This document shows, one piece after another, positions 1-7,025 of a stretch of DNA of 9,299 nt; the stretch's first letter is position 1, and every line of letters starts with the position of its first letter. The notes below the pieces were generated by a model that ran no database searches, was not told where the DNA came from, and was given only the letters and a program-made list of their open reading frames with translations. The DNA lies in assembly GCA_029934095.1 (NCBI GenBank), contig JAOZMV010000043.1, positions 1-9,299 on the forward strand. Direction: 5' to 3'. The stretch is from Desulfuromusa sp. Its GTDB lineage: Bacteria > Desulfobacterota > Desulfuromonadia > Desulfuromonadales > Geopsychrobacteraceae. The translations under genes were made by a program, and so were the position numbers.

Positions 1-51
1 GATTAATTTAAGGATGGGGGTTTTTGTTGTTATAGATTGAATGTTGAGTTT

Positions 52-1416
52 TTATTCAGATTCTATTTGGTAGGCCTTGATCTTTCTGTGCAGGTTAGAG
101 CGTTCCAGCCCAATTTCCTCAGCAGTCCTGGAAACATTCCAGTTATTTTTCCGCAATTTTTCCAGTAGGAATTGTTTTTCAAATACCTCCTTTGCTTCAC
201 GATATGAGTCGGGTAGCTCTGCGGCGTCTAAGCCTTGGAGTTCATTTCCTTTCCTGTTCTGGTTAATCCCATGGGGTAGGTCAGAGAGATTGATAATCTG
301 TCCCGGGGTCATGATAACCAACCTCTCGATTAAATTCTTGAGCTCTCTGACGTTTCCTGGCCAGTTGTAGGCTGACAATAAATTTAACGCATCTTTGGAA
401 ATCGATTTTATTTCGCGGCTCTCTTTGCCACAAAAAAACTGTAGAAAGTGTTTACAGAGTCGGGGAATATCATCCTTCCGATTGCGTAATGGTGGAACAG
501 AGAAAGGGAGAACATTGAGGCGGAAATAAAGATCTTCCCTGAAGTTTCCTGATTTTATCTCTTTTGGAAGCTCTTTGTTGGTTGCTGCAATTACCCGAAC
601 ATCAACATCAATCGTTTTATTTCCACCAACCCGATCGAATTTATGTTCCTGTAATATACGTAAAATCTTGGCCTGAGTTTTTAAACTCATATCACCGATT
701 TCATCCAGAAAAAGTGTACCGCCATTTGCTTGATCAAACTTTCCTTTGCGTGCCATCGTAGCACCGGTAAATGAGCCTTTTTCATGACCAAAAAGCTCGG
801 ATTCAATAAGTTCTTCGGGAATAGCTGCACAGTTGACTTCAACGAAGGGTTTATCGGAACGAGTTGATTGGCGATGAATTGCCCGAGCAACCAACTCTTT
901 TCCTGTCCCATTCTCTCCAGAAATGAGCACCCATCCAGAGCTTGGTGCCGCCAGTTTAATCTGTTGCTTCAATCGGTCTATTACTTGACTGTTACCGATC
1001 ATCTGATAATCACGACCAATCTTTTCTTTCAGAGCCTTGTTTTCAGCAACCAATTGACCAATTTTCATGGCATTCTTAATTGCCAGTAAAACCTTTTCAA
1101 TAGAGAGGGGCTTCTCAATAAAATCGAAAGCACCGAGGCGGGTTGCTTTGACGGCTGTTTCAATGGAACCATGACCACTCATCATAACGACTAACTGATT
1201 TGGTCGTATCTGTCTAATTTTTTTAAGTGTTTCCAGACCATCGATACCCGGCATCCAGATATCGAGTAAAATTAAGTCTGGGTCTGCCGTCTGAACCAAG
1301 GTAAGACACTCTTCCCCAGTGGCGGCAAAAGAGGTTCGAAACCCTTCATCTTCAAGGATCCCTTCCAGACTTTGACGGATACTATTTTCATCATCAACGA
1401 TGAGAATGTTTTTCAT
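52..1416 (-). CDS. Sigma-54-dependent response regulator, NtrC/NtrX type
   Basis: This cytoplasmic transcription activator of 454 aa would accept a phosphate from the histidine kinase encoded just upstream and then drive ATP-dependent opening of sigma-54 promoters. The receiver domain (about residues 1-120) has the acidic pair DD at 8-9, phosphoacceptor D52 (LLDIWMPG), S80 and K102. The AAA+ domain (about 138-375) has Walker A GENGTGKE at 167-174, the sigma-54 contact loop as GSFTGA at 214-219 (the commoner form is GAFTGA), Walker B TLFLDEIG at 234-241, and the FREDLYFRL segment near 292. A Fis-type helix-turn-helix lies at about 426-448 (VSRTAEEIG..RSNLHRKI). Full length for the family. The ATG is supported by AAGGAG (complement of 1424-1429) with a 7-nt spacer. 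It lies 24 bp after the kinase gene, so the two are almost certainly one operon. Target genes cannot be read from this sequence. Confidence 0.95.
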   Translation of the reverse strand: MKNILIVDDENSIRQSLEGILEDEGFRTSFAATGEECLTLVQTADPDLILLDIWMPGIDGLETLKKIRQIRPNQLVVMMSGHGSIETAVKATRLGAFDFIEKPLSIEKVLLAIKNAMKIGQLVAENKALKEKIGRDYQMIGNSQVIDRLKQQIKLAAPSSGWVLISGENGTGKELVARAIHRQSTRSDKPFVEVNCAAIPEELIESELFGHEKGSFTGATMARKGKFDQANGGTLFLDEIGDMSLKTQAKILRILQEHKFDRVGGNKTIDVDVRVIAATNKELPKEIKSGNFREDLYFRLNVLPFSVPPLRNRKDDIPRLCKHFLQFFCGKESREIKSISKDALNLLSAYNWPGNVRELKNLIERLVIMTPGQIINLSDLPHGINQNRKGNELQGLDAAELPDSYREAKEVFEKQFLLEKLRKNNWNVSRTAEEIGLERSNLHRKIKAYQIESE

Positions 1417-1440
1417 TTAAAATCTCCTTGTTTGTCCGTG

Positions 1441-3672
1441 TTAACTGTCAGTAGCCGGGAGCTCAATGATAAAAATTGAACCCCGGGGACTATTATCTCT
1501 AACACGAATATAGCCATTATGGTCGGCAATAATGGTGGATACTATGGCCAGACCCAAACCTGTTCCGGTTTTTTTAGTTGAAAAATAGGGTTCAAATAAC
1601 CTTGCCTTGTCCTCTGATGGAATGCCACAACCAGAATCAGCAACTTTAAGAGTGATTATCTGCAGCTCCTGGTTATAGGCTGACTTAAGCCAAATTGTTC
1701 CTTCACCTGCGATTGCAGCAACGGCATTTTCCAACAGATTGATAAGGACTCTTCGAATCTGTTCCCGGTCGAATTTAGTGTCTGGAAGGTGCTGATCCAG
1801 CAATAGCTGAAAAGTGATATTTTTATGCGCTTGTTTGTACAAAGCCAGACATTCACTCATAACCTCATTGAAGTTGTTTTCGCTCGGTTTAGTTGCAGGC
1901 ATTCTGGCAAAGTTGGAAAATTCATTGACCAGATTTTTCAACTCATCAACTTGATTGCTGATCATTTTAGTACAATCATCAAAGACATGATCATCAGCAA
2001 AGCGAGACAGGTAGCGTCGTCGCAGCCGTTGTGCTGACAGTTGAATTGGAGTCAATGGGTTCTTGATTTCATGGGCTATACGCCTTGCTACTTCTCGCCA
2101 TGCTGCCATACGCTGAGCTTTATAGAGTTTAGTCAGATCATCGAATACAATAACAGTTCCTAAGAAGTTGTTTTTTTTGTCGCGTAATGTTGTCAAATGC
2201 AGCATCAGTGTATATTTCTCATTCCCGATTGGGATGGTTATTTGTTGACGTACCATCCCCCGCTCCGAATAAAATAGTTCTTTTAACAGTGCCATGATTT
2301 GAGGCATGTAGCTATCTGGAATGACATCACGAAAATCTTTTCCTAGCATTTTGTCGGCGTTGAATTGTAGCAGAGTTTCAGCTGATTTATTGATTGTTGT
2401 CAGGTATCCTGAACGGTCAATAGATATGACACCTGCAGTTACATTAGCCAGGACTATTTCCATGTAGTCTCGGCGGCGATCCAACTCAAGGTTTGAATTT
2501 TTCAACTCTTGATTGGCGGTAATAACTTCGGCTCGCCCCTGACGTAAGTCAGCCGTCATCTTGTTGAAGGCCTTAACTAACGTCCCTATTTCGTCAGTAC
2601 TGCGTGTTTTTAGTTGAATATCCAGATCGCCAGATGCAACTTTGGTGGTTGCTATTGCCAATTCTTGAATCGGAACAGTGATCCCTCTGGCCAGGTGGAA
2701 ACCAAACCAGGTTGCAAGAAAAATAATAACCAGGGCAATCAGCAGTAAAACAATGACATAGCTCTGTTGTATCTGCCCTTTTATCGATTTGGTCAGCTTG
2801 TATTGATCAACAGACGATGAAATTTCTTTCATCTTATTGATCAAAGAGTAGGGAACATAATAGTTGACGACAACAACCCCAACAATATCATTTGCATCCC
2901 AGTTGGATTGAACCGGGACAATTCCGCGAATTAAATCTGCTTGCCCAACAGGAGTTATTTGTGAAAAACGGATACCTTGAAGTCCTTCCCGCACTGGATC
3001 AGATGTTGCCGTAGTAATTTCAATGATGGGTAATTTGGGGTTGGCAACTCTGACTAATTCTTCATGTGTTGCTGAAAAAACTTCAACAATCCCGAGATTA
3101 TATTCCTCCTGTTTTTCTTTGATCAGTTGTTTCAATTGCGGCAGGTTTTCTTCATTGAGAAGTTTACCTGCTTTGATCCGAGTACTTAACTGATCTGCAT
3201 AATAGAGGGCGTTAGCCTCTGAGTTTCGATAGTATGTTTGTGCAACCTCAAGCGACTCATCAAGAGCTTTTTCCACCTGATTATTGAACCAGTTATCAAT
3301 ACTGTTACTGATGAAGCCTGCTGAAACAAAAAATAATAGCATCGTCGGAACCAACGACAACGCGATGAATGCACCAACAAGTTTGCTGCGGAGTTTAGAA
3401 CCAGGAACCCCACGGCGTCGTTCTAGAATTAACTTGAAGATATTGCGAAAAATCAGAAACAGAAACAGGAGTACCAGAAGAATATTCAGGTTGATAACAG
3501 CAAGGGTTATAGTGCTGTTGCTGATTTGAAGTTGAGAGGTTAGTTCAACCAGGCGACTTTCGAGTTGAGGAATGAAAAGAATCAGAAGAACAGCTAATAA
3601 AACCAGTATCCATTCACGCCTTCTATAGGGTGATTTTTTCTTTTGTTTTGATTCTGGTAAGTCAGTTGTCAT
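1441..3672 (-). CDS. Membrane sensor histidine kinase, NtrY-like
   Basis: This 743-aa inner-membrane kinase would sense a signal and phosphorylate the sigma-54 activator encoded 24 bp downstream. Hydrophobic segments lie at about residues 21-37, 55-82, 97-122 and 303-328. The region between the last two (about 123-302) is the probable extracytoplasmic sensor. A HAMP domain follows (about 326-380), then a coiled linker and a PAS domain (about 403-515). The HisKA dimerisation helix carries the phosphorylated H534 (RIAHEIKNPLTP). The ATPase domain has the N box around N645-N649 (NLLENA), G1 DSGCGIP at 679-685 and G2 GTGLGL at 703-708. This order (several helices, HAMP, PAS, HisKA, HATPase) is that of NtrY. 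The start lacks a strong ribosome site (GGGATAGAG lies just upstream), but a Lys/Arg-rich start running into the first helix fits. The PAS ligand and true stimulus are unknown, so a nitrogen role should not be assumed. Confidence 0.94.
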   Translation of the reverse strand: MTTDLPESKQKKKSPYRRREWILVLLAVLLILFIPQLESRLVELTSQLQISNSTITLAVINLNILLVLLFLFLIFRNIFKLILERRRGVPGSKLRSKLVGAFIALSLVPTMLLFFVSAGFISNSIDNWFNNQVEKALDESLEVAQTYYRNSEANALYYADQLSTRIKAGKLLNEENLPQLKQLIKEKQEEYNLGIVEVFSATHEELVRVANPKLPIIEITTATSDPVREGLQGIRFSQITPVGQADLIRGIVPVQSNWDANDIVGVVVVNYYVPYSLINKMKEISSSVDQYKLTKSIKGQIQQSYVIVLLLIALVIIFLATWFGFHLARGITVPIQELAIATTKVASGDLDIQLKTRSTDEIGTLVKAFNKMTADLRQGRAEVITANQELKNSNLELDRRRDYMEIVLANVTAGVISIDRSGYLTTINKSAETLLQFNADKMLGKDFRDVIPDSYMPQIMALLKELFYSERGMVRQQITIPIGNEKYTLMLHLTTLRDKKNNFLGTVIVFDDLTKLYKAQRMAAWREVARRIAHEIKNPLTPIQLSAQRLRRRYLSRFADDHVFDDCTKMISNQVDELKNLVNEFSNFARMPATKPSENNFNEVMSECLALYKQAHKNITFQLLLDQHLPDTKFDREQIRRVLINLLENAVAAIAGEGTIWLKSAYNQELQIITLKVADSGCGIPSEDKARLFEPYFSTKKTGTGLGLAIVSTIIADHNGYIRVRDNSPRGSIFIIELPATDS

Positions 3673-3709
3673 ACTCTATCCCGTTTTGAAACTATAAATA
3701 TAACGTCAT

Positions 3710-3738
3710 ATTCTATTGAATGCATCGAAACAAAACAA
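3710..3738 (-). promoter_or_regulatory. Candidate promoter for the kinase-regulator operon
   Basis: On the minus strand TTGTTT (3733-3738) is followed after 17 bp by TAGAAT (3710-3715), about 38 bp before the kinase ATG. The -10 matches consensus at 5 of 6 positions, but the -35 matches at only 3, so this is a weak call. Confidence 0.3.
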
Positions 3739-3819
3739 GCATGATGGGTGAAATTATGATTTTTAAGCTCAATTGACAGAGCCGCTGTTAGCTGCTGGTT
3801 TTGGTTGCCGCTGACAACA

Positions 3820-3860
3820 AAAAACAGGTACTTGCTGAATTCATGCAAGTACCTGTTTTT
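3820..3860 (-). terminator. Rho-independent terminator of tRNA-Thr (works in both directions)
   Basis: Two perfectly complementary 16-base arms (3820-3835 and 3845-3860) flank a 9-base loop. On the minus strand, coming out of the tRNA gene, the hairpin ends in a run of six T. On the plus strand it ends in five T. It starts 4 bases after the encoded CCA end, so it ends the tRNA transcript and insulates it from the kinase operon. Confidence 0.85.
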
Positions 3861-3864
3861 ATTG

Positions 3865-3940
3865 TGGAGCCACCCAACGGAGTCGAACCGTTGACCTGAT
3901 CATTACGAGTGAACTGCTCTACCAACTGAGCTAGGGCGGC
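3865..3940 (-). tRNA. tRNA-Thr, anticodon CGU
   Basis: The 76-base minus-strand sequence folds as a cloverleaf. The acceptor stem is GCCGCCC/GGGTGGC (one G-U pair). The D arm is GCTC-AGTTGGTA-GAGC. The anticodon loop CTCGTAA reads ACG (threonine). The T arm is AACGG-TTCGACT-CCGTT, with discriminator T and an encoded CCA. The anticodon stem GTTCA/TGATC has one U-U mismatch at positions 28-42; the other four pairs are sound. A promoter lies directly upstream and a terminator directly downstream, so it is a single-gene transcript. Confidence 0.95.
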
Positions 3941-3953
3941 AATAAGATTTGAA

Positions 3954-3982
3954 TTTTTACCCCAATTTATCAAATGAGTCAA
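3954..3982 (-). promoter_or_regulatory. Promoter of tRNA-Thr
   Basis: On the minus strand TTGACT (3977-3982) and TAAAAA (3954-3959) are 17 bp apart. This puts the transcription start about 7 bases before the mature tRNA 5' end. The -35 matches at 5 of 6 positions and the -10 at 4. Confidence 0.6.
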
Positions 3983-4027
3983 TCACCATCACCTGATCCA
4001 CTTTGTAGATTTTCTGCCTTTCACCTC

Positions 4028-4055
4028 TTGACAGAGAATATCTTCAAGCTATATT
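4028..4055 (+). promoter_or_regulatory. Sigma-70-type promoter of rubrerythrin
   Basis: TTGACA (4028-4033) is a perfect -35, and TATATT (4050-4055) is a 5-of-6 -10 after 16 bp. Transcription would start near 4062, leaving a leader of about 87 bases. A second perfect TATAAT at 4087-4092 lacks a partner -35 at a usable distance. Confidence 0.65.
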
Positions 4056-4073
4056 TCTATTTGGGAGCTTGAA
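4043..4073. repeat. Inverted repeat overlapping the rubrerythrin promoter (possible operator)
   Basis: TTCAAGCT (4043-4050) and AGCTTGAA (4066-4073) are perfect 8-base inverted copies separated by 15 bases. They bracket the -10 and the predicted start site, where a repressor could act. No known regulator is recognised from the sequence, so the operator role is inferred from position only. Confidence 0.35.
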
Positions 4074-4148
4074 TCCAAGATTGTTATATAATTGAACTGG
4101 AAATATTTTCACCATTCTTTTCTAACTTTAACCTAAGGAGTAATATTT

Positions 4149-4727
4149 ATGCCGTCAACTGTCAAGGGGACTGAAACCGAGAAAAACTTATTGAAATCTT
4201 TTGCCGGGGAGTCGCAGGCGAGAACTCGTTACACTTATTTTGCGAGCATTGCAAAAAAAGAGGGTTACGTTCAAATTGCCGATGTGTTTGAGGAGACTGC
4301 TAATCAGGAGAAAGAGCACGCCAAGAGGTTTTTTAAATTTCTTGAAGGTGGCGATCTGGAAATCACCGCTATGTATCCTGCCGGGAAGATGGGCTCCACA
4401 ACAGAAAATCTATTAGCGGCAGCTACAGGTGAAGAGGAGGAGCATACAACACTCTATCCTGCTTTTGCTGATGTTGCTTTGAAGGAGGGTTTTCCGGAGA
4501 TTGCAGCAGCCTGGAATGCTATTTCTGTTGCAGAAAAGCAGCATGAAAAGCGCTATCGTGACTTGCTTGCCAATATTGAAAACAACAAGGTTTTCAAGCG
4601 TGAGGCGGAAGTGATCTGGCGCTGCCGTAATTGTGGTTACCTACATATGGGTGAGGAAGCTCCGGAGATATGTCCGGCCTGTATCCATCCTCAAGCCCAC
4701 TTTGAGTTGCTAGGTGAAAACTGGTAA
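4149..4727 (+). CDS. rbr: Rubrerythrin
   Basis: This cytoplasmic non-haem iron protein of 192 aa reduces hydrogen peroxide to water in anaerobes, with electrons delivered through its rubredoxin domain. The N-terminal ferritin-like four-helix domain (about 1-145) carries the di-iron ligands: E21, the E54-x-x-H57 motif, the E95-E98 cluster and the E129-x-x-H132 motif. The C-terminal rubredoxin-like domain (about 153-192) has its iron-binding cysteines as C159-x-x-C162 and C175-x-x-C178. Length and order are those of classical rubrerythrin, with no ligand missing. The ATG follows AAGGAG (4135-4140) by 8 bases. The gene stands alone between its own promoter and a strong terminator. The inverted repeat over the promoter suggests regulation, plausibly by oxidative stress, but that is inference. 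Confidence 0.97.
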   Translation: MPSTVKGTETEKNLLKSFAGESQARTRYTYFASIAKKEGYVQIADVFEETANQEKEHAKRFFKFLEGGDLEITAMYPAGKMGSTTENLLAAATGEEEEHTTLYPAFADVALKEGFPEIAAAWNAISVAEKQHEKRYRDLLANIENNKVFKREAEVIWRCRNCGYLHMGEEAPEICPACIHPQAHFELLGENW

Positions 4728-4741
4728 GGTGATAAGGGAAA

Positions 4742-4775
4742 AAAATGCCTCTCAAAATGGTTTGAGAGGCATTTT
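4742..4775. terminator. Bidirectional terminator between rubrerythrin and the SHOCT protein gene
   Basis: Perfect 15-base arms (4742-4756 and 4761-4775) flank a 4-base loop. The arms start and end in A and T runs, so the hairpin can serve the rubrerythrin gene on the plus strand and the convergent gene ending at 4801 on the minus strand. Confidence 0.85.
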
Positions 4776-4800
4776 AAAAGGTAATGTACCAGTGTGGAAG

Positions 4801-5280
4801 TTAAAGGATCTCTTTTTTTAGCTGCAAAAATTCTTCGCGCGTAATCAGTTCTTCATCCAACATTCTGTTCAGTTTGGATAACTCTTTAAGTTGGATCGAC
4901 TTCGGCTCTTCCAGTTGTTTGATCTGATTCTCGCTGTCGGTTCCGATTAATCTGATGCTGTCATCTTTGTGTCCCAGTTTCAGAGTCGCCATTCCCCCCA
5001 TCAGACTGATTTCAAAGGTTCGGTCATTGAACGCCGGGTCAGACATGAGATCGCTGATTCTCTTTTTATGTTCTTGAAAATAGTGGTAAAAATAGTAGCC
5101 CGATCCCCCGATCAGGGCGATACCGGCAAGGAGAATCAGCCAACGAAAATCGTAGATTCCTTTGATCACAATGACGGTAAAACCCAGGCCGATCATCAGC
5201 AGGATATGCAGGAGCAGCACAATATAGCCGAGCATGACCCCACTGAAGAGGCTCTTATTTTGTTCATCATTAAGTTTCAT
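4801..5280 (-). CDS. Small membrane protein with C-terminal SHOCT domain
   Basis: This 159-aa protein has two predicted membrane helices at about residues 14-40 and 44-66. A hydrophilic stretch follows, ending in a SHOCT motif at about 131-158 (LSKLNRMLDEELITREEFLQLKKEIL, read in parts). SHOCT is a short domain found at the ends of many membrane proteins and thought to aid oligomerisation; no catalytic residues are visible and the function is unknown. I chose the ATG at 5280 (MKLNDEQ). The frame stays open to a GTG at 5379, which would add 33 residues including a hydrophobic stretch. That GTG has no ribosome site and would sit only about 6 bases from the predicted transcription start, whereas 5280 has a weak AAGTGGA upstream. 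It converges on rubrerythrin with a shared terminator. Confidence 0.75.
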   Translation of the reverse strand: MKLNDEQNKSLFSGVMLGYIVLLLHILLMIGLGFTVIVIKGIYDFRWLILLAGIALIGGSGYYFYHYFQEHKKRISDLMSDPAFNDRTFEISLMGGMATLKLGHKDDSIRLIGTDSENQIKQLEEPKSIQLKELSKLNRMLDEELITREEFLQLKKEIL

Positions 5281-5391
5281 GTCGTTCCACTTTTTATCGT
5301 AAGTTGAAAAAATAAAGATAACACAGCTGCTAAAAATGATAAAATATATCTGTCTGGTTTTGAGGGATACTTTCTCCACAGGGTTTTTATT

Positions 5392-5419
5392 TTTATAACT
5401 CTCTGCTGCAACCTTTCAA
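5392..5419 (-). promoter_or_regulatory. Promoter of the SHOCT membrane protein gene
   Basis: On the minus strand TTGAAA (5414-5419) and TATAAA (5392-5397) are 16 bp apart. Transcription would start near 5386, which favours the ATG at 5280 with a leader of about 105 bases. The divergent kinase gene begins at 5458. Confidence 0.55.
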
Positions 5420-5457
5420 TTAATCTGGCTCATTTGGAAAAGGTGTAAAATACTGAA

Positions 5458-6201
5458 ATGGATGTTCTGGGAATAGATATTGGCGGCAGTTATATCAAAG
5501 GGGCGATTGTTGATGTTCGAACTGGAGAGTTGAGGTCTGAGTGTTTGCAGGTAGAAACGCCACAACCGGCGACACCACAGGCAATTATCGAGGCGACTCA
5601 TAAACTGGTCAAACTATTTAACTGGCACGGACTCATGGGCTGTGGTTTTCCCGCAGTTATCCAGGCCGGAGTAGCAAAAACGGCTGCTAATATTGATTCC
5701 CTCTGGATTGGAATTGATGTGCAGAAGCAATTGCAGCAAGCAACGGGTTGTCCAGGTTCTGTCCTCAATGATGCCGATGCCGCTGGTTTAGCTGAAATGG
5801 AGTTTGGTGCAGGGGAGGGGCGGAGTGGTACGGTGCTGGTGTTGACTCTGGGAACCGGGATCGGGTCAGCGCTGTTTTCTCAAGGGGAGTTGGTTCCTAA
5901 TCTGGAATTGGGTTGCCTGCCAATCAATGGGGCTCCGGCTGAACACTATGCCGCAGCTGCAGTACGAAGTAGAGAGAAGCTAAGCTGGCAGGCGTGGGCG
6001 CAACGCTTGAACCTGTTTTTAAATCATGTGGAGAGACTTTTTTCTCCAGAATTAATCATTATCGGAGGGGGGATCAGCTGCGAATACAAAACCTTTTTTC
6101 CCCAGCTTAAAATCGAGTCTGATTTACTTCCCGCCCATTTTTTTAATCAGGCCGGAATTGTTGGAGCTGCTTGTTTTGCCGCTGAAAAAAGTCACGCTTG
6201 A
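5458..6201 (+). CDS. ppgK: ROK-family kinase, polyphosphate glucokinase type
   Basis: This cytoplasmic sugar kinase of 247 aa probably phosphorylates glucose with polyphosphate (and possibly ATP). It starts with the phosphate-binding motif DIGGSYIKGA (7-16). It continues with GFPAV at 63-67 and the AANID segment near 76, then the catalytic-aspartate region LNDADAAGLAE (103-113), glycine loop LTLGTGIGSALF (129-140) and LVPNLELG (145-152). The C-terminal part (LSWQAWAQRLN, LFSPELIIIGGGIS, NQAGIVGAA) follows the PpgK pattern closely, and length fits. One oddity is that the sugar-binding E-x-G-H motif of ROK kinases reads E150-L-G-C153, with TGC at 5914-5916 in place of a histidine codon. No strong ribosome site is seen; AAAAGG lies 14 bases before the ATG. 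The 3' end overlaps the convergent gene by 10 bp. Activity on glucose is not certain given the substitution. Confidence 0.85.
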   Translation: MDVLGIDIGGSYIKGAIVDVRTGELRSECLQVETPQPATPQAIIEATHKLVKLFNWHGLMGCGFPAVIQAGVAKTAANIDSLWIGIDVQKQLQQATGCPGSVLNDADAAGLAEMEFGAGEGRSGTVLVLTLGTGIGSALFSQGELVPNLELGCLPINGAPAEHYAAAAVRSREKLSWQAWAQRLNLFLNHVERLFSPELIIIGGGISCEYKTFFPQLKIESDLLPAHFFNQAGIVGAACFAAEKSHA

Positions 6202-6839
6202 GAGATCCGTCTTTTCAATTTTTGATTGATTGCTTTTCCATCCAGCAGTCTTTGGTCGTAGAGTAGCTTTCCCCACGTTTCCATACCGCTGTTGACCTGG
6301 TTGTAGAGTGTCACCGGATCTCCCTCCAGGAGCAGACTCAGAATCAGCTCTTTACGGTTCATCCCTCGCTCACGCCAGTTTTTGATCTGATCTTCTGTAA
6401 CGGAAAAATATTGAATCAATTGTTGATCAACAATATGATCTGCCAGCAGTTCCGGGTTGTTACTCAGTTGCCAATACTCATCTCCCAACATCTGTCGGGT
6501 GAGTTCCAATTCTTTAAAGACTTCCTGCCAATTTTTACTGCGCTGATAAATTTCATCAACCTTGCCGATCTCCTGTTTGCTGTGGGCAGCAACATCATAA
6601 AGAATCCACAGGTGCGTTCCGCTCTCTCCTCCCATTTTAGCTTTAACCAGATTCCGCTTATCGACTCTGTAGATTAACGAGATAAAGGAATTCTGTGTCG
6701 TTGCCAGAAAATAGGGGTCGGCCGCCGCGGTGTCCCGATGGTTAAAGGTCCGATCCTGAAAACAATGACAACTGATGGTTGATTCAGCCCCGGTTAGGGC
6801 TGGAAGGAAGAGAAAAGTCAGGGCTAAGAGGATTCTCAC
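6192..6839 (-). CDS. Exported protein of unknown function with a CHCF motif
   Basis: I do not recognise a named family. The 215-aa product begins with a classic signal peptide (RILLALTFLFLPALTGA), probably cut after A18, so the mature protein should be periplasmic or outer-membrane associated. The mature N-terminus carries CHCFQDR (24-30). Its two cysteines, one residue apart, could form a metal or disulfide site. The rest is helical-looking, charged and cysteine-free. I chose the GTG at 6839 because GGAG (complement of 6849-6852) lies 9 bases upstream and the signal peptide starts there; a TTG at 6854 in the same frame would add five residues. The last 10 bp overlap the convergent kinase gene. 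No promoter is evident in the roughly 110 bases upstream. Confidence 0.8.
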   Translation of the reverse strand: MRILLALTFLFLPALTGAESTISCHCFQDRTFNHRDTAAADPYFLATTQNSFISLIYRVDKRNLVKAKMGGESGTHLWILYDVAAHSKQEIGKVDEIYQRSKNWQEVFKELELTRQMLGDEYWQLSNNPELLADHIVDQQLIQYFSVTEDQIKNWRERGMNRKELILSLLLEGDPVTLYNQVNSGMETWGKLLYDQRLLDGKAINQKLKRRISQA

Positions 6840-6966
6840 AGCAGATAACTCCAAGGGTATTAAGGTTGAATCTCATAGAGGGAACAGATTAATTTAGCTG
6901 AGATATTGGCCAGAGAAGAGATGCTTTGGATGTATTATTCGCCTGGGGAAAATATCAGCACATAGT

Positions 6967-7002
6967 ATCAAACACGGGGGTTATTAAACCCCCGTGTTTG
7001 AT
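6967..7002 (-). terminator. Terminator-like hairpin after the OmpA-family lipoprotein gene
   Basis: Perfect 16-base arms (6967-6982 and 6987-7002) with a GC-rich core of five G-C pairs and a 4-base loop lie 23 bases past the stop codon. The T run is poor on both strands, so it may also act as a 3' RNA stabiliser. It sits between the lipoprotein gene and the exported-protein gene on the same strand. Confidence 0.65.
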
Positions 7003-7025
7003 GATTTTAGTGACTTGTGTTGAGT

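Noticed and set aside
1..51. Left-edge stretch as the terminator or promoter of a neighbouring gene
   Set aside because: It is T- and G-rich but no stem-loop, promoter pair or coding frame could be supported in these 51 bases.
769..780. GSFTGA instead of GAFTGA in the response regulator as a sign of lost sigma-54 contact
   Set aside because: The essential FTGA part is intact and serine at the second position is a tolerated variant in this family, so it does not argue against activity.
3788..3982. Minus-strand open frame across the tRNA gene
   Set aside because: It reads through the cloverleaf sequence and the terminator hairpin, so it is not coding.
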